From Herbaspirillum rubrisubalbicans (GTDB taxonomy: Bacteria; Pseudomonadota; Gammaproteobacteria; Burkholderiales; Burkholderiaceae_D): DNA of 64,000 nt. Location: the NCBI RefSeq assembly GCF_003719195.1, contig NZ_CP024996.1, forward strand, positions 4,030,001 to 4,094,000. The letters run 5' to 3'. The notes under the pieces were generated by a model. It worked only from the letters and a program-made list of their open reading frames with translations. It was not told the origin of the DNA and made no database searches. Both the position numbers and the translations under genes were made by a program. Of the stretch, positions 34,255-42,892 are shown in pieces. Position 1 is the first letter of the stretch, and every line of letters starts with the position of its first letter.

Positions 34255-35502
34255 ATGGCCGACATCCTCTGCCAGGGCTTGTCCAAGCACTACGCCGGTG
34301 GCCCGCCGGTGCTGCATCCGCTGGACCTGAAGATTGATGACGGTCAGTTCGTCGTCTTGCTCGGCCCGTCCGGCTGCGGCAAATCGACCATGCTGCGCAT
34401 GATCGCCGGGCTCGAAGAGATCAGCGGCGGCACGCTTTCCATCGGCGGCAAGGTGGTCAACGACCTGCCGGCGCGGGAGCGTAACGTGGCCATGGTGTTC
34501 CAGAACTATGCGCTGTATCCGCACATGAATGTCTATGACAACATCGCCTTCGGCCTGCGCCGCCTGAAACGCCCGGCCGCCGAGATCGACCGGCGGGTGC
34601 GCGAGGTGGCGGCCATGCTGAACCTGGAGACGCTGCTGGAACGCAAGCCGCGCGCCATGTCCGGCGGACAGCAGCAGCGCGCCGCGATTGCCCGGGCCAT
34701 CATCAAGACGCCCTCGGTGTTCCTGTTCGACGAACCGCTCTCCAACCTGGACGCCAAGCTGCGTGCCCAGTTGCGCGGCGATATCAAACGCCTGCACCAG
34801 CGCCTGCGCACCACCACCGTCTACGTCACCCACGACCAGCTGGAAGCCATGACCCTGGCCGACCGCGTGGTCCTGATGCAGGGCGGCCACATCGTGCAGG
34901 CCGGCAGCCCGGCCGAGCTCTACCGCTATCCGCGCACCCTGTTTGCCGCCGGCTTCATCGGCACGCCGGCCATGAACTTCCTCTCCGGCGTGGTAGAACG
35001 ACACGGTCAGCAAGTGGCGGTGCGCTGCACCTCGCAACAGTCGCAACGGTCGCAACAGTCGCAATGCTGGGTACTGCACGATGAAAGGTTTTCACGCCTG
35101 CCCGATGGATTGGCGGTAAAGTTGGCGGTGCGTCCCGATTACGTCCGCTTGGCAAGAGAGCAGGACGACAATAGAAGTCTGACCTCTGATGTCAGCGTGG
35201 AACTGGTCGAGATCCTGGGTGCCGATGCCCTGCTGACCTGTCGCCACGGCGATGAGACGCTGACCGCGCTGCTGCCCGCGCAGCGCCTGCCGCAAGCGGG
35301 CGCAGCGCTGCGGCTGGCCTTCGATGAACAAGAACTGCATGTGTTCGATGTCAAGAGCGGAGAAAACCTGTCGCTGCCCGCTGGCGCCCTGGCGCCGTCG
35401 TGGCCGGACGACGACCCGCACAGCAAGGAGACAAAGCATGAGCCCGGATCTGGAGCTAGTCCATACCCGCCAGGACGAATCGTTCAGGGCCTGGGTGCAT
35501 GA
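34255..35502 (+). CDS. Polyol ABC transporter ATPase (MalK/UgpC family)
   Basis: The 415-residue ATPase has Walker A GPSGCGKST (about residues 36-44), MSGGQQQR signature, Walker B FLFDEPLSNLDAKLR and a C-terminal TOBE/OB regulatory domain. It is longer than the usual 350-370 residues: a low-complexity SQQSQRSQQSQ insert (from four 9-bp repeats at 35032-35067) lies near residue 260, and about 20 Pro/Gly-rich residues at the end are read from sequence that also encodes the AraC start. The last 65 nt overlap the next gene, so the stop of the ancestral gene may have been lost. Start ATG is two bases after the dehydrogenase stop. Confidence 0.9.
   Translation: MADILCQGLSKHYAGGPPVLHPLDLKIDDGQFVVLLGPSGCGKSTMLRMIAGLEEISGGTLSIGGKVVNDLPARERNVAMVFQNYALYPHMNVYDNIAFGLRRLKRPAAEIDRRVREVAAMLNLETLLERKPRAMSGGQQQRAAIARAIIKTPSVFLFDEPLSNLDAKLRAQLRGDIKRLHQRLRTTTVYVTHDQLEAMTLADRVVLMQGGHIVQAGSPAELYRYPRTLFAAGFIGTPAMNFLSGVVERHGQQVAVRCTSQQSQRSQQSQCWVLHDERFSRLPDGLAVKLAVRPDYVRLAREQDDNRSLTSDVSVELVEILGADALLTCRHGDETLTALLPAQRLPQAGAALRLAFDEQELHVFDVKSGENLSLPAGALAPSWPDDDPHSKETKHEPGSGASPYPPGRIVQGLGA
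35032..35067 (+). repeat. Four 9-bp repeats inside the polyol ATPase gene
   Basis: TCGCAACAG, TCGCAACGG, TCGCAACAG and TCGCAATGC follow in frame and encode SQQ-SQR-SQQ-SQC. They lie in the C-terminal regulatory domain region, where the family has no conserved counterpart, and look like slippage-generated expansion. Confidence 0.85.
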
Positions 35503-36319
35503 CTACCCGCACACGGTGGCCAAATGGCATTTCCATCCCGAATACGAAGTCCACGTCATCACCGCCTCCAGCGGCAAGTTCTTCGTGGGTGACTTCATCG
35601 GCGACTTCGCCCCCGGCAACCTGGTGCTGACCGGCCCCAACCTGCCGCACAACTGGGTCAGCAACCTGGGCGCGGGCGATCAGTTGCCTTCGCGCGACCT
35701 GGTGCTGCAGTTCTCGCGCGCCTTCGCCCAGCGCGTGCTGGGCGCCATTCCCGAACTCGCGCCGCTGCAGGACTTGCTCGATGGCGCTGCGCGCGGCCTG
35801 CAGTTTCCCGATGCGCTGGGCGTGGCCATCACCCCGCTCATGCAAGACCTGGCCCAGGCCAGCGGCGCCAAGCGCGTGGTATTGATGATGGCGGTACTGG
35901 AACAACTGGCCTCCTGCCCGCAGCGCCGGCCCCTGGCCGGCCCCGGCTACGAAGTCCATGCCCAACGCCACATGTCCTCCACCATCAACCAGGTCCTGTC
36001 CTACATCGCCCAGAACCTGGGCGGCAATCTGCGCGAAACCGACGTGGCCGAACTGGCCGGCATGAGCGTGAGCAGCTTCACGCGCTTTTTCAAGCGCCAT
36101 ACCGGCAGCACCTTCATCCAGTACCAGAACGGCCTGCGCCTCAACGAAGCCTGCGAGCTGCTCATGTGTACCGAATTGAGCGTGACCGAGGTGTGCTACC
36201 GGGTGGGCTTTAACAATCTCTCCAATTTCAACCGCCAGTTCCTGGCCTACAAGGGTATGCCGCCCTCGCGCTTTCGCGCGCTGCACCGGCTCAATGACGA
36301 AGCCCGGGCAGTGGCCTGA
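35438..36319 (+). CDS. AraC-family regulator of the polyol operon
   Basis: The 293-residue protein has an N-terminal cupin-like sensor domain (HFHPEYEVHVITASSGKFFVGDF, PNLPHNWVS) and a C-terminal double helix-turn-helix (ETDVAELAGMSVSSFTRFFKRHTG, then VTEVCYRVGFNNLSNFNRQFLAYKGMPPSRFR). This architecture resembles MtlR-type activators of polyol operons. ATG 35438 follows AAGGAG with seven-base spacing and lies inside the 3' end of the ATPase gene. Its place in the middle of the operon suggests autoregulation. Confidence 0.92.
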   Translation: MSPDLELVHTRQDESFRAWVHDYPHTVAKWHFHPEYEVHVITASSGKFFVGDFIGDFAPGNLVLTGPNLPHNWVSNLGAGDQLPSRDLVLQFSRAFAQRVLGAIPELAPLQDLLDGAARGLQFPDALGVAITPLMQDLAQASGAKRVVLMMAVLEQLASCPQRRPLAGPGYEVHAQRHMSSTINQVLSYIAQNLGGNLRETDVAELAGMSVSSFTRFFKRHTGSTFIQYQNGLRLNEACELLMCTELSVTEVCYRVGFNNLSNFNRQFLAYKGMPPSRFRALHRLNDEARAVA

Positions 36320-36345
36320 ACCTTCACGCAAGCAAAGGAAACCAA

Positions 36346-37827
36346 TTGAGCTATCTGGGCATCGACCTTGGCACCTCCGAAGTCAAGCTGGTCCTGACCG
36401 ACCCTGACTCCAACATCATCGCCACCAGCAGTGCGCGGCTGCGGGTGGACCATCCGCATCCGCTGTGGTCCGAACAAGCCCCGCAGGCCTGGTGGAACGC
36501 CACCCTGGACGCCATCGCCACGCTACGCGCCACGGCCCCGCAAGCCTTCCTGGCGCTGCGCGGCATCGGTATCTCGGGGCAGATGCATGGCGCCACCCTG
36601 CTGGACCGCAACGGCAACGTACTGCGCCCGGCCATCCTGTGGAACGACATGCGTGCGCACGCCGAGTGCGTGGAGCTGGAAGCGCTGGTCCCGGATGCCG
36701 CCGACATCACCGGCAATCGCGCCATGCCGGGCTTTACCGCCCCCAAGCTGCTGTGGCTGTCGAAGTATGAACCGGCGGTCTACCGCGCCATCGACAAGGT
36801 CTTGCTGCCCAAGGATTACCTGGGCTGGAAGCTGACCGGCGAATTCGTCTCCGAGATGTCGGATGCGGCCGGCACGCTGTGGCTGGATGTGGCCCGGCGC
36901 GACTGGTCCGAGCGGATGCTGCACGCCACGGGCCTGAGCCGCAGCCACATGCCGCGCCTGGTCGAAGGCAGCGCCGTGGCCGGCCACCTGCGCGAGGACT
37001 TGCGCCGCGAATGGGGCATCAGCGCGCCGGTGGTGGTGGCCGGGGGCGCCGGCGACAATGCCGCCAGCGCGGTGGGTATCGGCGTGATCCAGGCCGGCGA
37101 CGCCTTCCTCTCGCTGGGCAGCTCAGGCGTCTTGTTCGCCGCCACCGCACAGCACGCGCCCAATTCCCAGCAGGGCGTACACGCCTTCTGCCACTGCCTG
37201 CCCGGCCAATGGCACCAGATGAGCGTGATCCTGTCGGCCGCAGCCAGCCTGCACTGGCTCGCCGGCGTGCTGGGGCGCGAAGTGCCTGAGCTGGTCAGCG
37301 CTGCCGAACGCCTGACCCCAGCGCAGCAGGCGCAAGCGCCCCTGTTCCTGCCCTACCTGAACGGCGAGCGCACGCCGCATAACGATGCCGCAGCCAAGGG
37401 CGTGCTGTTTGGCATGACATCCGCACATGAGGCGGCGCACCTGGCCTATGCGGTGATGGAAGGCGTGGCCTTTGCCATGGCCGATGGCTATGCGGCCTTG
37501 CAGGCGGCTGGCACCGTGCTGCACAGTGCGGCCTTCGTAGGGGGCGGCTCGCGCAGTGCGTTCTGGGGGCAATTGTGTGCGACGGCCTTGGGGATTCCCC
37601 TGCGACACCATGCCGGGGCAGAAGTGGGCGCGGCGCTGGGGGCGGCGCGTTTGGGGCGCCTGGCTGCTACGGGCGAAACAGCACAGGCGGTCTGCCTGGC
37701 GCCCCCCGTCCTGGATAGCTACCTGCCCAAGCCAGAGTGGCAAGCACATAGCGCGCGCCGGCTGCAATACTATCGCCGACTCTACGGCGCCTTGCGCGAG
37801 GAATTCCTTGATTATTCACTGCACTGA
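36346..37827 (+). CDS. xylB: Xylulokinase
   Basis: The 493-residue FGGY kinase phosphorylates D-xylulose to xylulose 5-phosphate, feeding the pentose phosphate pathway. GIDLGTSEVKLVL at the N-terminus is the phosphate-1 motif, GISGQMHGATLLD and the catalytic Asp of GGAGDNAASAVG (near residue 235) are typical of XylB, and GGGSRSAFWGQ is the adenosine motif. It starts at TTG 36346 after AAGGAAACC; no ATG is near. It completes the pathway transport - dehydrogenase - kinase in the operon. Confidence 0.93.
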   Translation: MSYLGIDLGTSEVKLVLTDPDSNIIATSSARLRVDHPHPLWSEQAPQAWWNATLDAIATLRATAPQAFLALRGIGISGQMHGATLLDRNGNVLRPAILWNDMRAHAECVELEALVPDAADITGNRAMPGFTAPKLLWLSKYEPAVYRAIDKVLLPKDYLGWKLTGEFVSEMSDAAGTLWLDVARRDWSERMLHATGLSRSHMPRLVEGSAVAGHLREDLRREWGISAPVVVAGGAGDNAASAVGIGVIQAGDAFLSLGSSGVLFAATAQHAPNSQQGVHAFCHCLPGQWHQMSVILSAAASLHWLAGVLGREVPELVSAAERLTPAQQAQAPLFLPYLNGERTPHNDAAAKGVLFGMTSAHEAAHLAYAVMEGVAFAMADGYAALQAAGTVLHSAAFVGGGSRSAFWGQLCATALGIPLRHHAGAEVGAALGAARLGRLAATGETAQAVCLAPPVLDSYLPKPEWQAHSARRLQYYRRLYGALREEFLDYSLH

Positions 37828-38138
37828 TTCCAGCAACGAACATTAGCGGGAAGCTCTTCCTTGTCATGTTGCCTTAGGAAAGCAAGCTGACTACGAAAGT
37901 TTGCCTTGCCTGAAACGCAATTGTGCTGCAGGTAGAAAAAGTTCTGAAATAAGTCATTTTGCTTCACCCATCGCTGGAGAAGTTCTTCAGCAAACGGCAT
38001 AACTAGCGAATTTCTTTAATGGATCGCATAGGGAGCCACAGCGATGGGAAGACAAAAAAAAATGAACTGGAAGCAAAAGACATTCCATCAGCCGCAGAAC
38101 ATCCTTTGACCTTATCTACCAGCTGGAAACAATGAACC
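37828..38138. other. AT-rich intergenic region after xylB
   Basis: This 311-bp region is clearly more AT-rich than its flanks. A 62-codon minus-strand frame (37812-38000) has no family match that I recognise and no good ribosome-binding site, so it is not called. No terminator for the polyol operon was recognised. A promoter for the following araC-type gene must lie here, but no hexamer pair stands out. Confidence 0.5.
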
Positions 38139-38996
38139 ATGAACAATGGCAAGCAGGCTGGCGCAAGAATGACTGAAGACAGGATCTTGCGCTCCGATGA
38201 CGGTGCCGGTCTGGAACGCATCGAGGCTTTCTTCCAGGGGCATGGATATGAACCTCATCGCCATGATACCTATGCCATTGGCATCACCTTGGCTGGCGTT
38301 CAACGCTTCCATTATCGAAAAGAGGCGCGCACCAGTCTTCCCGGCCAGACCATGGTCATTCACCCGGATGAATTGCATGACGGAAAAGCGGGGACGGCCG
38401 CGGGTTTTCTCTATCGGATTGCCTATATAGAACCTGCGGTATTGCAGCAGATTCTGGGCAATGCTCCTTTGCCGTACATCGACGATGGCGTGAGCAAGGA
38501 TCCATCCCTGTATCACGCAACACGCCGGCTTCTGTCCGACATCGCGGTACGGCACAGCCCGCTGGAACGAGATCACCACCTCATGAATGTGGCCAATGCA
38601 CTGCAATCCCTATCGCGGCTCACGCACCAGCCCAATCGGGGCGACCGGCGATCAGCTCACCTGGCCCGTGAATACATCCACGACAATCTGGACAAGGTGG
38701 TGACCCTGGATGAGCTGGCACGGATCACCGGTCGAGATCGCTGGAATCTGTGCAGGGATTTTCGAAGCTGCTTCGCCACCAGCCCCTATCGCTATCTGAC
38801 CATGCGACGCCTGGATCTCGTTCGCCGCTTGATAAGCAATGGGCGATCTCTCGCAGAAAGTTCGGCAATTGCCGGATTTGCAGATCAAAGCCATATGACG
38901 CGACAGTTCGTCAACACCTATGGCATATCGCCTGCCCGCTGGCGAGAACTCAAATCGACCCGGCCATGCCATAGATGGCAGTCGATAATGCTGTGA
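38139..38996 (+). CDS. AraC-family transcriptional regulator
   Basis: The 285-residue protein has an AraC_binding-type sensor domain (HRHDTYAIGITLAGVQRFHYRKE, HPDELHDGKAG, residues about 40-95) and a C-terminal AraC HTH (VTLDELARITGRDRWNLCRDFRSCF; AESSAIAGFADQSHMTRQFVNTYGISPARWR). It is convergent with azlD, overlapping its last 47 nt, and probably regulates azlCD; AraC-azlCD pairs of this kind are common. ATG 38169 is an alternative start. Confidence 0.9.
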   Translation: MNNGKQAGARMTEDRILRSDDGAGLERIEAFFQGHGYEPHRHDTYAIGITLAGVQRFHYRKEARTSLPGQTMVIHPDELHDGKAGTAAGFLYRIAYIEPAVLQQILGNAPLPYIDDGVSKDPSLYHATRRLLSDIAVRHSPLERDHHLMNVANALQSLSRLTHQPNRGDRRSAHLAREYIHDNLDKVVTLDELARITGRDRWNLCRDFRSCFATSPYRYLTMRRLDLVRRLISNGRSLAESSAIAGFADQSHMTRQFVNTYGISPARWRELKSTRPCHRWQSIML

Positions 38997-39258
38997 TCAA
39001 TATCAGATCCAGTCTAGTCGAGAGGGTCACAACAGCGGCCACTGCAATGGCCGCTATCGCCGGGACCGGCGCTGCCTGAATCTCCGCCCAGACAATATAG
39101 ACAGAAAAGTTAAGAAAGACGGCAAGCGGCAATTCCCGCTCCAGCATCGACCGTGTGCTCTTGCTGAAGCGAATTGGCAGCAATACCGGGAGTACTCGGA
39201 CCATGACACTGGCCATCGACAATGCGCATATCGCCATTTCATTGGATGTGAAGTTCAT
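38950..39258 (-). CDS. azlD: AzlD-type branched-chain amino acid export subunit
   Basis: The 102-residue protein has three to four hydrophobic segments, as AzlD has, with the conserved RVLPVLLPIRFSKS stretch near residues 18-31. It is the small subunit that works with AzlC in export of branched-chain amino acids or related compounds. GGGAGG lies seven bases before ATG 39258, which overlaps the azlC stop by four bases. Confidence 0.88.
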   Translation of the reverse strand: MNFTSNEMAICALSMASVMVRVLPVLLPIRFSKSTRSMLERELPLAVFLNFSVYIVWAEIQAAPVPAIAAIAVAAVVTLSTRLDLILITALSTAIYGMAGSI

Positions 39259-39983
39259 GCACAGACCTCCCTCATTCGCCAGGTAGTGAACGCAATACTG
39301 GGTAACCAGAACCAGAGCTTCCCCAACAGCAGGCAAAAAAATATCGCGACCAGAACGCACACCGCAATTTCGCAGGTTCGCCGTGTCCATGGGGCGACGC
39401 TACCAGCGATACGAGCCTGGAGCTGGCGCAGAGAGAGTACGAGCAGCACTGCACTGGCCGGAAAAGCCAGATTGAAATGAGCATTGATCAGTTCTTCCGG
39501 GATCGAACTGAACATCCATGCCCCCAACATGTTGGACAGGACCCACACCACATAGATCGACAACCGGATCGTCACCACAGCCACGCTGCAATCCCGCTCC
39601 TGTTCCACGGCATAGGCTTCGTCACCCAGCATATGGGCGGTCAATATCCGGGGCAGTCTGGCCGATGGCAGTCGATTGGCGGTGGCAAAGGCGATCGGAA
39701 TATATCGGCTGTTGATGGATAGCGCCATCAGCAACATCGTCAGCACACCCAGCCCTTGCCCAGCCAACGGCAGCAAGGCGAGTTGCCCACTCCCCGAAAA
39801 ACCGAAGGCACTAAAGAGAAACACATCCACCCCATCCCAACCAGACTGCGCAGCAAGAACACCGCACAGCATGGCCACCGGGACTATGCCCAGCGCAGTC
39901 GGCGCTGCCCTGAGCAGGGAGCGCCCTACCGGGCCTCGTGTCATTGCCCTCAGCAAAGTATCGTCTTTCATATCATCCATCAT
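39255..39983 (-). CDS. azlC: AzlC-type branched-chain amino acid exporter
   Basis: The 242-residue membrane protein has about seven helices and the AzlC signatures GIVPVAMLCGVLAAQSGW, GSGQLALLPL and SINSRYIPIA. With AzlD it forms an exporter. Its upstream side faces the vgrG leader, 412 bp away. A nearer in-frame ATG (MKDDTLL) is an alternative start. Confidence 0.9.
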   Translation of the reverse strand: MMDDMKDDTLLRAMTRGPVGRSLLRAAPTALGIVPVAMLCGVLAAQSGWDGVDVFLFSAFGFSGSGQLALLPLAGQGLGVLTMLLMALSINSRYIPIAFATANRLPSARLPRILTAHMLGDEAYAVEQERDCSVAVVTIRLSIYVVWVLSNMLGAWMFSSIPEELINAHFNLAFPASAVLLVLSLRQLQARIAGSVAPWTRRTCEIAVCVLVAIFFCLLLGKLWFWLPSIAFTTWRMREVCA

Positions 39984-40098
39984 CCGTCAAAAAGTTAAGC
40001 TCTACGCCACCAATGCCGACCATGCCACCGGCATCGGGCAAGCAAAGTCTGAAGATGACGCGAGATGTTGTCTTGAACGATTGTGCGAAGAGGGAATT

Positions 40099-40126
40099 GA
40101 TGGCGGCTTAATGATGGCGGCTTAAT
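40099..40126. repeat. Perfect 14-bp tandem duplication
   Basis: GATGGCGGCTTAAT occurs twice without gap, about 270 bp before vgrG. Its sequence is unrelated to the TCAGAG family although it has the same unit length. Confidence 0.85.
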
Positions 40127-40130
40127 GTGG

Positions 40131-40156
40131 ACTGCATGGAGCGCTTCTCATGCAGT
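40131..40156. other. Stem-loop upstream of vgrG
   Basis: ACTGCATG and CATGCAGT form an 8-bp stem around a 10-nt loop. No T-run follows on the plus strand (TGTGTTC), so it could be an operator or RNA structure rather than a terminator. Confidence 0.5.
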
Positions 40157-40395
40157 GTGTTCTTGGGATGATTGTTCCTGAATGCATCAATCTTTTGATA
40201 TGGCGTTATGCCGGGATACGTTGTGAATGTGGAGGATTACCGGCTGCCTTCTCCTTGCGGAAAACGCAGCATTTCTCGAAGCATTTCAACAGACTTCGTG
40301 CAGGCCTCATGTAACCATCTGCGCTTTCCCGATACTGGCCAGCACGACCTGCCTCCGCTTTCTACGGGAAACCCACCTCCCGCAGAAGGACTCAC

Positions 40396-42876
40396 ATGCC
40401 GCACCGCACGACCCGCTGGGAAGCCATCATCCGGCAGCGCCAGCACAACCGCATCCTGCAACTCAGCTTCATCCATGACGATGGCCCCGCGGCCGCATTG
40501 CTGGTCAATCGTCTGGAGGCCAGCGAGGCCTTGAGCCGCGATTTCAGCTATACGCTGGAGTTACTCAGCGACGACGCCGGCATCGAACTGCACGCCATGA
40601 TGGGCAAGCTGCTGTGCGTGACATTGACCCGCGCCGATGGCACGCACCGCTACTTCACCGGCTATGTCGATCGCTTCGCCTTGCTGCGCAGCGACGGCGG
40701 CATCGCCTTCTATGAAGCCCGGCTGGCACCCTGGCTGGCCCTGTTGGCGGCACGCCGGAACAACCGCATCTTCCACCAGCTTTCGCTGGAAGGTCTCAGT
40801 GCCGAACTGTTCAACGACTACCGCACGCACGCGCACTGGGATTGCCAGTTGCGGCATGGCGACCCGGTGCGTACCGAGATGTTCCAGTTCAACGAGAGCG
40901 ACAGCAATATGCTGCATCGTCGCTGGGAAGAGGCCGGCTGGCATTACTACTACGAACATCAGGCCAACGGCCATCAGTTGCGACTGGCCGATGATTCGAC
41001 CTATGCCAAACCCATCGATGGCACAGGACAAATCCCGTTCCAGCACCACGGTGGCGCCATCGAAGAAGACGGCATCGCGCAATGGTCCACCGTGCGCCGG
41101 TTCCAGCCGTCCAGCACGCGTCTTTCCAGTTACGACTTCAAGGCAGCACAGCCACAGCAGGTGGATGTGCCCACGCTGAACAAACAGGGTGCGGTAGTGC
41201 CGGTGGAACATTACGAATACACGGGTGCCTATGGATTTTCCGACCGCGAGGACGGCGACCGACAAAGCCGATTGCGCATAGAAGAATTCGAGGCATCGGC
41301 CCAGTTATTCGAGGGCGCGGGCAATTGTCGCTTGCTCCAGCCGGGACGCAGCTTTCGCCTGACCGGTCACTTCTCAAAGCAGCCTACCAGAGGCCATGAC
41401 GATGGCACTCGCGACCAGGAATTCCTGATCGTGAGCGTCGAGCACAGTGCGACCAACAATTATCTGCAGGACGCCGAGACGCCGGCGTTCTACACCAACC
41501 GCGTGCGCTGCGTGCGCAAGCACATCCCCTGGCATCCTGGCCGTGGCTATTACAGCCAGCCCACGCTCTTGCATGGCATCCAGACCGCCACCGTGGTCGG
41601 CCCTGCCGGTGAGAACCTGCATGTGGATGAATATGGCCGCGTCAAGGTGCAGTTCCACTGGGACCAGATCGGCCGCAACGATGAACACAGTTCGGCGTGG
41701 ATGCGGGTGGCCAGCAGTTGGGCCGGAAGCCAACAGGGCCTGGTGGCGGTGCCGCGCATCGGGCAACTGGTGATCGTGCAATGGCTGGGTGGCCATCCTG
41801 ATCGCCCCATCATCACCGGCTCGGTGGTCAACCAGCGCAACATGCCGCCGTGGGAGCTGCCGTCACAGGCCGCCTTGTCCGGCCTGCGCAGCCGCGAGCT
41901 GGCGCCGCAGGCGGGCAATGCGCCGGGTGGGCGATCCGGCCACGTGCTCTTTGACGACACCCATGACGCCATCCAGACCCAGGTGCGCAGCGATGCCTTC
42001 GACAGCCAGTTGGCGCTGGGCCATGTCACCCGCATCGAACGCCATGCTGGGCGCCAGGAGGCCAGGGGCGAAGGCTTCGAGCTGCGCACCGATGCCCATG
42101 GCGTGCTGCGGGCCGCAAAAGGCCTGGTGCTCACCAGCGAGCCCCGGCCCAAGGCGCGCGGCCACATCACCGACATGGGCGAAACCGTCGCTCGCCTGAC
42201 TCAGGCACGCGGCACCATAGAGAGCCTGAGCAAGCTGGCCCAGGAGCACCAGGCCCAGGACCGGGATGCCGACCAACACGACGCGGCACAGGCCATCGAG
42301 GCCCAGAACGAGGCCATCAAGGGAGAAGGCAGCGCCCAGGAGGGGCGCTTCCCTGAACTGAGCGAACCGAACCTGGTCCTCTCCAGCCCCAGCGGCATCC
42401 AAGCCAGCTCCGGCGCCTCCACCCATCTGGCCAGTGCCGAACACGCCGCGCTGACAGCCGGCAGCCATGTCTCGGTCGCTGCCGGCAAATCCTTCTTTGC
42501 CAGCGCCGCCGAAAAACTTTCGCTGCTGGCCTATCGCCTCGGCGCCAAGCTGATCGCTGCCAGCGGCCGGGTGGAAATCCAGGCGCAGAACGATGGCATG
42601 GAACTGCTGGCGCAGAAAGTGGTGGACATCATCAGCACCCGCGACTGGATCAATCTCAAGGCCAAGAAAGGCATCCGTCTGAACGGTGGCGGCAGCGAAC
42701 TGGTGATCGCAGAGGGCATCACCGGCTTCACGCAGGGTGCGCACCACATCCATGCCGCCGACCACCAGACCTTGGGCCCACAGGCCAAGCCCGTCGAGTT
42801 CCCCGGTGCGCGACTCTGTCCTGCCCGCGCCAGTGGCGCAGCGCAGTCCGGTAGTGCCAGCGTCGCACTGTCCTGA
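40396..42876 (+). CDS. vgrG: Type VI secretion spike protein VgrG
   Basis: The 826-residue protein forms the trimeric spike of the T6SS. Residues about 15-390 are the gp27/gp44-like part (NRLEASEALSRDFSYTLELLS, GYVDRFALLRSD), residues about 400-500 are the gp5 OB fold (VDEYGRVKVQFHWD, SWAGSQQGLVAVPRIGQLVIVQWLGG), and residues about 660-800 are a DUF2345 needle extension. Between them lies a helical Gln/Glu/Ala-rich segment (about 595-650). No enzymatic domain is fused, so cargo is carried through the DUF4123 adaptor and PAAR tip encoded downstream. No T6SS sheath or membrane genes lie in this window. Confidence 0.95.
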   Translation: MPHRTTRWEAIIRQRQHNRILQLSFIHDDGPAAALLVNRLEASEALSRDFSYTLELLSDDAGIELHAMMGKLLCVTLTRADGTHRYFTGYVDRFALLRSDGGIAFYEARLAPWLALLAARRNNRIFHQLSLEGLSAELFNDYRTHAHWDCQLRHGDPVRTEMFQFNESDSNMLHRRWEEAGWHYYYEHQANGHQLRLADDSTYAKPIDGTGQIPFQHHGGAIEEDGIAQWSTVRRFQPSSTRLSSYDFKAAQPQQVDVPTLNKQGAVVPVEHYEYTGAYGFSDREDGDRQSRLRIEEFEASAQLFEGAGNCRLLQPGRSFRLTGHFSKQPTRGHDDGTRDQEFLIVSVEHSATNNYLQDAETPAFYTNRVRCVRKHIPWHPGRGYYSQPTLLHGIQTATVVGPAGENLHVDEYGRVKVQFHWDQIGRNDEHSSAWMRVASSWAGSQQGLVAVPRIGQLVIVQWLGGHPDRPIITGSVVNQRNMPPWELPSQAALSGLRSRELAPQAGNAPGGRSGHVLFDDTHDAIQTQVRSDAFDSQLALGHVTRIERHAGRQEARGEGFELRTDAHGVLRAAKGLVLTSEPRPKARGHITDMGETVARLTQARGTIESLSKLAQEHQAQDRDADQHDAAQAIEAQNEAIKGEGSAQEGRFPELSEPNLVLSSPSGIQASSGASTHLASAEHAALTAGSHVSVAAGKSFFASAAEKLSLLAYRLGAKLIAASGRVEIQAQNDGMELLAQKVVDIISTRDWINLKAKKGIRLNGGGSELVIAEGITGFTQGAHHIHAADHQTLGPQAKPVEFPGARLCPARASGAAQSGSASVALS

Positions 42877-42892
42877 TCGCAAGAGAGTTCAC

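Larger units (their letters stand above)
39984..40395. other. Intergenic region upstream of vgrG
   Basis: The 412-bp region is AT-richer than vgrG. It contains a perfect tandem duplication of GATGGCGGCTTAAT (40099-40126), then an 8-bp-stem hairpin (40131-40156). The remaining 240 bp up to vgrG hold no convincing ORF. The azlC and vgrG promoters must lie here; hexamers could not be assigned reliably. Confidence 0.55.

Noticed and set aside
37812..38000. 62-codon minus-strand frame after xylB
   Set aside because: It overlaps the xylB end, lacks a ribosome-binding site and resembles no family; probably a chance frame in AT-rich DNA.
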